From positions 5,597,001 through 5,661,000 of the forward strand of contig NC_069135.1 in the NCBI RefSeq assembly GCF_026914265.1: DNA of 64,000 bases. Direction: 5' to 3'. The stretch is from Mya arenaria (taxonomy: Eukaryota > Mollusca > Bivalvia > Myida > Myidae). The notes beneath the pieces are model-generated. The model was not told the origin of the DNA and did no database searches. It worked only from the letters and a program-made list of their open reading frames with translations. The translations under genes were made by a program, and so were the position numbers. Shown here piece after piece: positions 46,901-60,200 of the stretch (its first letter is position 1; each line of letters begins with the position of its first letter).

Positions 46901-48379
46901 TATTGTTTTTGACAGGCACATACATCAATATTGTATTCACTTCTAAGTCAAAGCGGTGTAGTCAAGCACGCTGTCTTACGACAGCTCTTGTTAAAGTGTT
47001 TATTACTCAGATATATGGCTAGATTGACAGCCGTGGACAATCCCTTAAACGTGGCCAAAAATTGCATTATGTACCATGTGAAAGAGACCATTTGCTGTGT
47101 AGGGGCAGTAGCCCCCATTTTTTTATTTAATTTTAAAATTACTAATGAATATAAATATAGGATACATATGACACAGTACTGTTGTTACAGTATAAGAAGT
47201 TTAAATAAGCTCAGAATATAAATTATCTTTAAATATTATTATTTAAGTGCAATTCATATTTTTTCCATTTTATCTGTTGTGTTTGGTCTCTGCCCGCCAT
47301 CAACAATTGGTTATAAACATCATCTTATCCTAAACCACCTGGACAATTTTAATGAAATTTTATAGGAATATTTTTTGGGTGGTGCTCTTTCAAGTGTTCA
47401 ATAAAATAAATTCCATTCAGAACTCTTGTTGCTTTGGCATCCTAAAGGAAAAACTACAAATCTCTTCTTGACAAAAACCATGAGACTAGGGCTTAGGTAT
47501 TTGGTGTGCAGCATCGTCTAGTGGTTGTCTACCATGTTGTGTTGTTTTTCAAATTATACCCCTGGGGTCAAAATTGGTCCCATCCTGTGGGTTACAAGTT
47601 CATTGTCAACATAGTTTGTTAAAACTTGATAGTTATATAAAGTTTACTCTGGAAGTAACGGCAGCACATATTGCTATACTATCTCCCCTTCCATTGTCTA
47701 TTTTAAGAAACCAGGGAATTGATTATATATTTTATTAATTTTTCAAAATAGTCACTTCAAAGGTTATTATTGTTCTGTTTATATGGTTATAGGTAAAAGC
47801 AATCATTATATTTCTTTATTTTCTAGAATATTTTTTTTACTCAATAATGAATTTAATAATCAGACTTTTCCATTGAACTACACCATTGTAAACTACAATC
47901 TCATAATTTGTGTGGATAGTTAACTTAATACATCTGATACAAACAAGAATTTATGTATATTGAAGGGAAACTATGTTCTGTTTGTTGGAAGTAGAGAGAA
48001 TGTTATCAGACCAGTGTGTGTAACTCTATGGTGTGGTGATCTATTCATATTAAAATTCAGCTAATCCATATGTCCTTTGTCCATATTAAATTATTTAGAT
48101 GACATAAGGTCATAACGGTTAACCAAGTATTTGTACCTATAGATTAATAACATTACGGAGTAAATCTATTGCTTGTGAACATCAAATTAAGACCCTGTGG
48201 TCTAAACTGGCCACGTCGCAAGATTTTTCATTGGACTCATAAAGGGAATTCATGAAAATCTTCTTGTCTGAACCACTAGGCCCAGATCTTTCCCGGTAAT
48301 CATTTGTAACTAGCATTTGTAACACAGATTGTGTCCCCTGGGGTCAAAGCCTGTTCCAACACTTTTGACCTACCTCATT
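46901..48379. other. Intergenic, dispersed repeat fragments only
   Basis: A 96-codon plus ORF at 46931-47221 has no recognisable domain or repeat of conserved residues and is not called. Segments around 47330-47600 and 48190-48370 share a loose pattern ending in CCCCTGGGGTCAAA..TG and look like fragments of a dispersed repeat family. Nothing else was recognised. Confidence 0.4.
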
Positions 48380-50430
48380 TTTTTGAAGCTACAGCAAAAA
48401 CAAATTGGACCATGTTCACAATTTTGAAAACAAATATCAATGTTTTTCATGTATGACGTTGCAGCGACATTTGGACTACTTTCTTATCTTTGAAGCCACA
48501 GCAATGGAATTTGGGTCATGTTTAGGGTTTTGAGAACAAAAATCAATGTTTTCCTCGGATGACCTTGAATGTGACCTTTTGACCTAATTTGTTATGTTTG
48601 AATCTACAGCAATGAAATTTGGACACTGTGTACAGTGTATTAAACAAGTATCGACGTTGTCCTCTGATGACATTTGTCTGTGACCAGCAATGAAAATTGG
48701 AACATGTGAACAGTCTTCAAAACAAATATCAATGTTATCCTTGACTGTTCCCCTTTTGATCTTCTTTCTTTTTTTCATAGCTACAGCAAAGAAATTTGGA
48801 CCATGTTCTCAATTTTGAAAACAATTATCAATGTTGTGCATAGGTGACCTTGTCTGTGACCTTGTGACCTTCTTTATTATCTTTGAAGCCAAAGCAATGA
48901 ATTTTTGGTCATGTGGGGAGGTTTTTTTAAAACAATTATCAATGTTTTCCTCGGATGACCTTGAATGTGACTTTTTTTACCTACTTTGTTACTTTTCAAC
49001 ATGCAGTAATGAAATTTGGACCATGTATACTGTTTTGAAAAAAATATGAATGATATCCTCGGATGACCTTGACTGTCACCTTTTGATCTAATTTCATTTA
49101 TAGCTCTACTGGCCAAAGGCCAGAAGAGCTTATGCGATGGTAATGTGTACGTAGTATGTGCATCCGTGCGTCTGTAAACAATTGCTTGTGAACACGATAC
49201 AGTCATCAGTTTTGATTGTATCTCGATGAAACTTGTACAGTATCTAGATATCCATTAGAGCTGGGTTCCTTTCGAAAACCAGCCAGATCCACCAGTGCAT
49301 GCTTAGATTATGGCCCTTGATAGTATAAAAAAATGCTATTGTGTAAACAATTGGTTGTGAGCACAATACAGTCTTCAGTTTTGATTGTATCTCAATGAAA
49401 CTTGTACAGTATCTAGATATCCATTAGAGCTCGGTTCCTTTCGAAAACCAGCCAGATCCGCCCATGAATGCCTAGATTATGGGCCATGAAAGTTTTAAAG
49501 AAATGCACATGTAAATTCAAGTCTAGAGTTAAGGGAGACAATTTGCAAGTCTAGGATTTTGAGAGACAATTTGCTTTTTGCTTCTGCAGTTGATTTTGTG
49601 AATTACTCTGCCTTGTTCTTGTTGAAAGCCCAAAGGCCATTTTTTAGCTTTAAGTTCTGTAGTTTGTGCATTCATCTTAACAAAATCGGTTGTGAATGTT
49701 TAAGTTATGCACCTGGTGTCATTACTGGCCACACCCAGGGTTCACAGGTTTGGTAAACATAAATCTGGAAAGGTTTGAAAAAAAATTTGTGTGTTCGTGC
49801 ATCATCTCAGCACAATTGATTGTGAATGTTTGTTCAAATTGATCAATGTTGTCCTAGGATGCCCTTGACTTTGACCTTTTGACCAACTTTTTTTCAACTT
49901 TTAAAACTACAGAAATTTTTACTATGAGTACAGTTTTGAAAGCATTTTTTTTGTCAGATGACTTTTACTTGGCACATATTAAAATAGTTCATGCAACTTA
50001 TCTGCTTAAAATACTTTCTGGGCTCAGATGTTGAACGTGCTACGTTTTCAGGTAACCCAAACACAAAACATAAACTGTATGTCTGTTGCCTTTTACCCAT
50101 ACATACATGCTCTGGATTGAGATGACCACAAAAGCCATGCCAGTAGAGCATAGGCCCTTTTGGGCCTCTTGTTGGAAGCTGCAGCAATGACATTTTAACC
50201 ATGTGTACAGTTTTTAAAACAATTATCAATGCTGTGCTTGGATTTCATTAATTGTAAACTTTTGACCTACTTTCTTATTTTTGAAGCTTCTTTAATAAAA
50301 TTTCGTGCATGTGTAGTTTTGAAAACAAATATCAATATTGATATTGTTAGGTGACCATTTGACCAACTTTCTTATTCTTATAGCTACAGTTTTGCAATTT
50401 GGACCATATGTACAGCTTTGAGAACAAATA
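48380..50430 (+). repeat. Diverged ~108-bp tandem array, interrupted at 49099-50165
   Basis: GCTACAGCAATGAAATTTGG, CCATGTGTACAGTTTTGAAA, AACAAATATCAATGTTGTCC, GATGACCTTGACTGTGACCT and TTTGACCTACTTTCTTATTT recur with many changes at about 108-bp steps (near 48388, 48496, 48604, 48780). They resume after 49840 and 50165. The short ORFs on both strands follow the repeat and are not genes. Confidence 0.7.
49099..50165. mobile_element. Possible inserted element with short inverted ends and an internal direct repeat
   Basis: TAGCTCTACTGGCC opens the segment and GCCAGTAGAGCATA closes it, an inverted pair of about 14 bp. Just inside the left end CTGGCCAAAGGCCAG can form a small hairpin. Two direct copies of TTTGATTGTATCTC(G/A)ATGAA, then AGTATCTAGATATCCATTAG and TCGAAAACCAGCCAGATCC, lie near 49213 and 49380. 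It seems to interrupt the 108-bp array. The opening motif is one I recall as abundant in bivalve genomes. Confidence 0.45.
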
Positions 50431-51228
50431 TCTAGCTAACGTTATAACAAAGGTCAAGCACTTCTACTCAGCTGGGCGATTTAGGGCCATCGTGTTAAAT
50501 ACAGTAAGAAATGCTCCTCAGTTGTTTTTGACAGTGATCTTTATTTTTTTCTAGCATGTCCATGCACATCTTAGTTCAAAAGCTTGTAACGTCATTCATC
50601 TCGTTTATCATATAAATATTTGACATGGATCGGCCATGGTTGTATATAAAAAAATTGGCAACGTTTTTCTAATTAGCCACTGTTGTGAGGCCAGCAATAT
50701 ATTTGAGTCACACAAATCTGTCTGCATTCAAACACATACAAAGCGTAAACAAAACACATCCACACTTGTTATGAACATATACATCTATGACGTTACACTT
50801 CCTAACTTTCGAAACACACTGCCTCCAAACGTTCGGAGTATAGGTTATAACTTCAGTAATACAAATCCTGAAACTAGCACAATCAATTAAGGTACATCGT
50901 CTGATAAGAAATGCTTTTTGTAAATTGTATTTATATATTTGGCACATGTGGTATAGAAAAACAACAACAGATCAACATCTATTATGCAACTGACATTATT
51001 GCAACAACCTTAAACATTATATCTATCCAATTGATTATAGTCAATGTTTCTGTGTTATGTTAATGTGCAATTGGACATTTAGAAGGTCAGATTTTCTTTT
51101 TGTTCTTGCACTCCTGCATTGATAAAGGTTATACAAATCGTTTCCTTTTGCATCTTGCTTTTAAATAGTTAAGTGTTGTGGAGGAAGAAAAATCCCAATG
51201 AGACTTTAAAGGTTCCCTGTGAACATCG
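50431..51228. other. 3' flank of the DSL gene, nothing else recognised
   Basis: Short ORFs on both strands have no recognisable features. The 3' UTR of the minus-strand DSL gene must start at 51228; no canonical AATAAA was spotted close to the stop. Confidence 0.4.
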
Positions 51229-54200
51229 CTATGTATTAGGGCGAGTATCTGCTTCCGTTTGAACAGGCATTGTTTCCATTGGTAAAACCGGAGTATCAAC
51301 GTTATACAGATCGTTTTGCAAGTCATACACAACATTGTCAAATCCATGAACGGCAAGGTCCTCGGGCGCGGGCCAGTAGTTAATCAAGTCTATTGTTCTT
51401 TGACGGTTCCGTCTAAAATATATTAAATACAATTAAGATAAATCTGCATGTTTTATTCTTGTTCTCTTACAGATGAACACAATCTTCAATGAGTTTGTCA
51501 AAGTGAATTTATCAACAAATTTAATTAAAACTGCAGGAGCACCCCCAGAAACCAAGTGTTACTATTTTATGTCACAAAGCCAAATGGAATAATTATACAA
51601 TCGACAGTTCTTATGAATGTTAAGACATTCTGTAGCAATAAATAACTTAAAAATACTTATCACACCTGGTGCGCTTTATGAAGATAGCTATCAGTGTGAA
51701 CAACACCAGGAATACCCCAGCACATATGGCCATTATCACATACCAGTTGTGCTCGGACCACTCCGCCTGTAATTCATAAATAAGATACTTCAGTCAAATT
51801 TCATCCAAAGAGATGAAATTTAAGAGCATTTCGTGACGAATTATTCATAATTTATATACAAGGTCTCACGGAAATAGCTGTCTACATTACTTGTGAAATA
51901 CTTAATCCAAAAAAGTAGAATGTTTATAATCAATATGTCTCCGTTTGACAAACAAATTACTTACAACTTGGTTATCCTTTTCTGCTTTTTGAAACTGCAT
52001 TCTATCCTTTTCCATCGTTTTAACCCCTTCTGCTTGATTGTCTGTTATAGTTTTAAAAGTATTAATTAATGAATAGTATATTATGGAAAAAAAAGAAATA
52101 CGGTGCTATAAGGGTTCCATACGTGTTGTTTTTATTTCGTTAAAACAAACGATTTAGTAAAATGTTAAAACGAGCTACTGAAGTCGTTAAAACGAGATAC
52201 GTGAGTCCTTTAAACGAGATACTAAGTCTTTAAAACGAGATACTAAGTCTTTAAAACGAGATACGTCAGCCATTTAAACGAGATACTAAGTCGTTAAAAC
52301 GAGATACAAAATAACATGTACGTCACATCTATATCACCGTAATACTTTGAGAATGACTGTCTAAAATAATGTAGATCTTGTTTTTGACGGTTTAAATACG
52401 AATTTGATCAACATTATATGACAAAAGAGAGATTTACACCGGTAAATGAAAGAGAGTATTACACCGGAAAAATGCTAACATATCATTAGAATATCATTGT
52501 AATAATAATTATTTCCTTTTTTATTACTAATAACTATCTAACAGAATACAAATGTATTAATAAAGAAAGTGCATACCAGGAGATGCGATATTCGAGGATT
52601 GTTGCATGCACGTTACATCGTTTTTATCGCACATGCAAAGAAAGGTGTCATTAACAAACATGCAACTCTTTGGATGAGAACACCCTGTATCTCTACAGTC
52701 CTCGGTTGGATTGCTACACGACCGCCCGGTATATCCAACTGGACAATGGCATTCAAAGGATCCTAACGTATTGACACATTTTCTGCCTTCATCGCATGCG
52801 AAGAGTCTGATTTCGCATTCATTTATGTCTTGATTACACGTATCTCCTACAAAGCCAGATTCGCACATGCAGCTGAACGATCCTTCTGTATTAATGCATT
52901 CGCCATGCAGACATTGGCTTTCTAAACACTCGTTGACATCTTTGTCGCAGAGGACACCCCTAAAACCTTCATGGCATTTGCAAGAGAATGAACCTATTGT
53001 GTTCAAACACAATGCTCTGTTCTGACACGGCGCCTCGGCACACTCATTTTTGTCTATATCACAAAAGCGCCCAAGAAAACCATCCAGACATGAACATGCG
53101 AAAGACCCAAGTGTATTTCTACATTTTCCATCATTCTGACATAAATTTGTTTCTAAACATTCATTGATGTCTTTTTCACACAAATCGCCCTGAAATCCGT
53201 TAGAGCACTTGCAACTAAACGATCCAATATCATTGATACATGTAGCAGAATTTAAGCATGGGTCTTTGTCACATTCATCGACATCTTCTTCACAAAATAC
53301 ACCTTGATATCTCGAGTTGCATTTGCAAATAAAACCATTTGATATATTTTCACAGATTCCGCCGTTTTGACATACGACATCGGCACAAGTGGTAATGCGT
53401 ATTTCACAGAGATCACCACGATAAGCGTCCGCGCAGAGGCATGTAAATGATCCAATAGTGTTTCTACATTCATTGTCATTAAAGCATGGATTTCGTAGAC
53501 ATTCATCAACATCATTATCACAGAAAATGCCTGTATAACCAGGATTGCATAAGCATTGAAAGTTACCAAGAGAATTTTCACATGTTGAATTAAATCGACA
53601 TGGATGGTCAAAACACTCATTTTTGTCTTCTTGACATAGTCTGCCCTCGTATCCTGTGTCACATACACACATGAAACTCCCTGGGGTGTTATTACAGGTA
53701 GCAGAATTAGAACACGGATGTTCCGCACATTCATTGATATCAGTTTTACACAAGTCTCCTTCAAAACCAGACGGACATGAGCATTCATAGCTGCCATAAT
53801 TATTTACACAATTTGCCGCGCCAATACATGGTAGTAGCAAACATTCATCCACATCTTCTTCACAGTGAACCCCTTTATATCCCGGACTACAAGAACATGC
53901 GTATCCACCGACGGAGTAAACGCAAGTTGCATTGTTCTTACATGGGCTTTCTGCACATGTGTTAACATGTTGACACATGTTTCCGAAAAAGTCAGATGAG
54001 CATTCACAGAAAAACGATCCAAATGTGTTTGAACATGAACCATCATTAAAACATGGTCTGCTCAAGCATTCATCAATATCGTTTTCACAATGTTTTCCTT
54101 GGAATCCTTTTTGACAGGTACATTCAAACGATCGGAAAATGTTGGTACAAGTGCCGTTGTTTGTGCAGATATTGCTTTCACATTCATTAACATCATCCTC

Positions 54201-57200
54201 ACACATTGGACCAGCGAATTCCTTTCTACATGAGCAAGAAAACCCACCTACTGTATTCTTGCAAGTCCCTCCATTGAAACATGGTTCAGCCAAACATTCG
54301 TTGTAGTCTCTTTCACAAAGTTCCCCTACATAACCCTTAACACATTCACAGAAGAATGAGTGCTTTTGATTTACACAAATTCCTCCGTTTTGACAGTGAA
54401 TGTTCCTGCAATAATTTTCCTTCACTGAACAGTCTGGCCCTAGATAACCTGCCATACAATTACATTTGTAAGAACCAGGCGTGTTGATGCATTTACCTGC
54501 ATTTTCGCATTTTTCTTCCAAACATTCATTGATGTCGCCTTCACAATTTTCATCGGTATAACCTCCTTGACAAATACACTTATAACCACCAAAGAGATTC
54601 TTGCAGGTTCCGTTATTAAAGCAAACATTATAATCACATTCATTTATGTCCATCTTGCAATATCGTCCAGTATACATTGGATTGCAAAGACACTTAAATG
54701 ACCCAGCAGTATTTACACAAGTTCCACCGTTCCAGCACAATTCTTCGGAGACATTTCTTGAGCATTCGTCTACATCAATGTCACATGCTTGACCTTCAAA
54801 ACCGGTATTACATTCACATTCGTATGCACCAACATTGTTAACGCATTTTCCGATGTTGCATATTGATTCATTTTCACATTCGTCTATATCAATGTCGCAT
54901 GCTTGACCTTCAAAACCTGTATTACATTCACATTCGTATGCACCAATATTGTTAACGCATTTTCCAAAGTTGCATACCGTATCATTTTCACATTCGTCAA
55001 CGTCATTCAAACATAACTGCCCAGTGTAACCTTCCGCGCAAAGGCACATGAATGATCCAACTGTGTTAACACACGTACCCCCATTAGAACAAACAAATCC
55101 ATATTTGCATTCATCTATATCATCGGAACACGTTAGGCCCGCGTAGCCAGATTCGCAGACGCATTTGAATGATCCTTGTAAATTATGGCACGTTCCATTG
55201 TTTAGGCAAATGTTCTCTTGACATTCATCAATATCGTTGACGCAATGTTGGCCATTAAAACCGTCCAAACATCTGCACGAATATGAGCCTATCGTGTTTG
55301 TGCACTGTGCACCATTCTTGCAGACTCCTTTTAAACATTCGTCAATATCGAGTTGACAGTGTGTTCCCTCATATCCGTCCACGCAATTGCAATGGAAACC
55401 CCCGAATGTATTAACACAGTGTCCATTATTACAAATGTCATTTAAGCATTCGTTTGTATCCTCTTGGCATATCTCACCCGAATAAAACTCGCTACATTCA
55501 CACTTAAAGTCGCCAACAAGATCAACACATACCCCATTGTTTAAACAAGGATTGTTCTCACATTCATTTAGGTCGTGTTCACAATTTCTACCAGAGAATC
55601 CATGCACACACTCACAAACGTAATTATTTAACTGATCATTGCAGGTAGCGTTGTTCATGCAAGGCGATGAACTACATTCGTTAATCTCATTATCACAAAG
55701 CCGCCCGTCATAACCTTCGCGACAGATGCACTCGTAAGAACCAATCGTATTTATACATGTAGCACCATTGTAGCATGCGTATTGTGGATCAGGTTCGCAT
55801 TCATTTTCGTCTTTGTTACAACGTTCACCCCGAAATCCCGTTTTACATTGACAAAAAAAGGTTACACGGAAGTCAATACAAGTAGCATTGTTTTCACAAG
55901 GGTTAGGCGTGCAGTTGTCAACGGCTTCTTCACATACAGGACCAGTCCATTCCGGCGGGCATGCACATGCAAACTTACCAACTAAATTTTCGCAAGTCCC
56001 GTTGTTCTGGCATGGTGTTGGGGTAGTACTACATTCATCCATATTAGTTTCACATCGTTGTCCTGTAAATCCCTCTTTACAGAGACAAGTGAAGTTTGCA
56101 ACTCTGTCCAAACAGACGCCATCATTCAAACAAGGGCTAGGTTGACAGTCATTAATGTTTGTTTGGCATCTCTTTCCAGTGAAGCCTTCCGTACATGAAC
56201 ATGAAAAATCATTTATAAAAGCAATACATTGTCCACGATGCTCACATGGATTGCCTATGCACATATCATCAATGTGTTCACACCGAGGACCACTGAAACC
56301 ATCCGGACAAACACAGTCAAATGAACCTACTGTATTGTTGCAATGTGCATTGTTGAGGCATGGATTATCGTCACATTCATTTAAATCAGTCTCGCAAAGT
56401 TGCCCGGTAAAACCTTTTGTACATGTACATGTGAAATTGCCGACTTTGTCAATACACGTAGCTTTATTTAAACACGGACCTTTCGCGCATTCGTTAATAT
56501 CCGTTTTACAAAGTGAGCCAGTGAAACCTCTTGGACAGAAACAAAGAAAACCTCCAACGCGATCGAGACAAGTCGCGCCATTATAACAAGGTCTTGATGT
56601 GCAATCATCGATATTAATTTCGCATGTCTGTCCTGTAAAGCCATGATTGCATTCACATTTATATCCATATATCAGGTCCACACACGTTCCTCTGTTTCCA
56701 CAACGCTTTTCTCTGCAATCGTCTATATTTTCTTCACATAACTTTCCTGTAAACCCTTGGACACATAGACACATAAACGATCCAACCGTATTTATACACG
56801 AGCCATTGTTTTTACATGGCGTATCAGCACATTCGTCGATGTCGTCATCGCAAATTAAACCTGTGAAGCCAGAAGGACAAACGCATTGGAAACTACCAAC
56901 ATTATCAACACACGTTGCTCCGTTTACACAAGGTGATGATTCACATTCATTTATCTCGTTTTCACACAGTAACCCATTGTACCCATTTGGACACTGACAA
57001 CTAAATGTTCCAACCATATCATTGCATGTTCCACCATTGTTACACCTGATCATGTCACATTCATTAACATCGATCTCACAGTCTTTACTTCTGAATCCTT
57101 TAACACACTGACAGTAGTAGTCATTTATCAAATCAACACATGAGCCATTGTTTTGGCATTTCACATATTGGCAGTCGTCAATGTTTACTTCACATTTCAT

Positions 57201-60200
57201 CCCGGTGAATCCATTTGGACAGTCGCAATGGAAACCACCAATTTCGTCCATACATACTCCGTTGTTTTCACACGTGACGTTCTCACATTCATTCACTTCA
57301 TGGTCACAGAGATCACCCGTGTACACAGAATCACATGTGCATTTAAAACCAGCTATCAAATCTGTACATGTTGCACCGTTTTTACAAGGGTTTTCAGCAC
57401 AGTCGTCAATGTTGACACTACAGGTCTTGTCTGTGTAACCGTCCATACAATTACATGTAAAATCACCGGCGGTATTGACACACGTTCCTTTATTTTTGCA
57501 TGGCGTGTATTCACATTCGTCAATATCTATTTCACAAGATGTTCCTGTAAATCCCCCTTGACACTGGCATTGAAACCCATCCACCAGGTCAATACACGAC
57601 CCATTATTTAGGCAACTGTCACTTGCACAGTCATTTATGTTGTTTTCACAATGAACGCCATCAAAACCTCTATCACAAATACATTGGTATCCATTTATTT
57701 TGTCTACACACTGTCCATTCATTCCACAAGGAGACGTAGCGCACTCATCAATGTTTCTTTCACAAGATAGTCCGACAAAACCATCGACACATATACAAAC
57801 AAATTCACCAATCTGATCCTGACATGTAGCATTATTTAAACAGGGTTGTGATTCACACTCATTTATATCCATCTCACAACGAGATTTTGCAAAGCCATTC
57901 GGGCAATCGCATTTGAATGAGCCATATGTATTAGTGCAGATACCACCGTTGTAGCAAACAGAACCGCTCAATAAGCACTCATCAACATCTTCCTGACACT
58001 GTGGACCAGTAAACTCTGGAGCACATGCACACGTGTAACTTCCAAATTCATCAGCACATGTACCACCATTTTCGCATGGAGAAAAGATACATTCGTCTAC
58101 GTTTTCTTCACAATGCGTTCCGTTAAATCCTGGCTTACATTGACACTGATAACCTCCTATTAAATCATGACAGGTTGCATTATTTTGACACGGTTCCCCA
58201 CCGCATTCGTTGATATCCTCCCCACAGTACAATCCGCTGTATCCATGTTGGCAAATGCACCGGAAATCGTTCACCAAGTCCTCGCATGTTGCGTTGTTCA
58301 GGCAGCTTGCATTCTGGCAGTCGTCGATGTTAACCTCGCAATGGTCACCTGAAAACATTTAGAGCGTTACTCATGCCCTGTTAGAATACAAAAAAAATCA
58401 ACAGCATTGGACTTTCAATACAAAATTGTGGTACTTGGTTAACGAGGTTGTCGCAAAATGATTAAATGTGTAAATCCATGAGTTCAACTGGTTTAACAGT
58501 TTGTTTCTGTTATTTGGAAGTACACATATGACTTTAAAAGTTCTGTTTAACCCACCTTCAAACCCTAATGTACATGCGCACTGGAAAGAGCCCACTAGGT
58601 CACTGCAAGTAGCCCCGTTTGCGCAGGGAGAGGACTTCTCACATTCGTTGATGTTTACATCGCACATGTCGCCTTGCCAACCGTCTGAACAGCTGCAGGT
58701 AAAAGACTCGGGAACATTGAGGCATGTTCCATGTTTGCACGGGTTACTAGCGCAATAGTCGGTACTCGTCTCGCAGTGGTGACCGGACCATAATTCTGAA
58801 CATGTGCACGTGTAGTTACCAGGTGTATTTATACACGTACCCATATTTTCACACGGCCATATAACACACTCGTCAATGTCCGTCTCGCAGAAAGGGCCTG
58901 GAAAAAAGACAAAACATGATTATGTAAGGATCTAAGGTAACTAGTACTCACATAAACAACATACATTTTAGTAGCTTTGTGCATATATGGAAGATAAAAG
59001 AAGCAGCACATACAAATCAAATATTAATAGGGGACCAAGGATACAAAAACCGAAAGGAAAACAAAAAGCAGCTTTCTACAATGGTTATCCCAAGCTTACC
59101 ACTGTAGCCAGTATCTTTGCAGTCACAGCTGTATAGGACAGCCTTGTTGACACAGCGGCCACCGTTCTTGCAGTTGTGGTCCACACAGTTGTCGACCCTT
59201 TCTAGGCAGTTGATGCCCGTCCAACCTGGAAATTGTTGGTGAACTCCATACTAGCAGATAATGTTAATACAAAACTTCAACGGGTCTTGTTCGGATCAAG
59301 CCATCAGCAATTTGTGACAACTTAGTATAAGCAATATAGTACATGTATGTGTGTGTTTTCCCCTTTAAATTGAGTATTTGTGGCGGTCGGGGCAGCCCCC
59401 TTTATAACACTTCATATATCACATATAGTACTTATGTACAAGGTTACGAGTCGTAAACAGCAACGTACATCGCAGATATATCAATTAATTAGTAATAACT
59501 GCACCCACAAATCAGTATTGAAAGTATAATCAATCACGAGGGTAATAGGTAAAGTAATTGTTTGTACCATGCTGTCAATGACCAATAACAAGCATGTCTT
59601 TCAATAAAATGGGTTGTAATTTATCCGCACTATACATATTGTACGGTTTGGCTCCGCCTACTTGTTACTAATCCTATATGCAACTTAATGTATAGGCGAA
59701 AACAACGACAGCACTATTGGATGGTATAAGGAGAACATGTTATAACAGTATAAGTGTTTATATTTGTATGTATACGACAGTATATATAAATATATATTGC
59801 CTAAAATATCAAAGTCAAACTGAAATTATTGAACAACTGAAAATTCAAGCGTTTGGAATGTTTATAGTCTAGGACAAAGACTGCATTGTAACAATTTATT
59901 TATGTTTGCAATTATTAGAAATTGTAAGATGAAGTTTTGTCCGAATCACGTTCAAAGGGAATATAGAGTACCTTCCATGCACACGTGCTTGCCGCTGCCT
60001 GGGTGACACGTGTAGTGACCACGATCGTCGTCACGTGATGCACATTGCACGTTACACTTGGCGCCAAAGAAACCGTCGTCGCAGTACACTCGTGACATTA
60101 TAATTAACCTGAAGGGTTACGGAAACAATTAAAAATGTTATATATGTAAAACCTCCTTATGTATATATTCACAGATATTCCAATCCTACCATCTGTAACC

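Noticed and set aside
46931-47221. 96-codon plus ORF
   Set aside because: No domain, no supported splice context, and it lies in a repeat-rich intergenic stretch.
52569-58758. Numerous plus- and minus-strand ORFs within the EGF region
   Set aside because: They are shadows of the cysteine-rich repeat exon in other frames and recur with its ~115-bp period.
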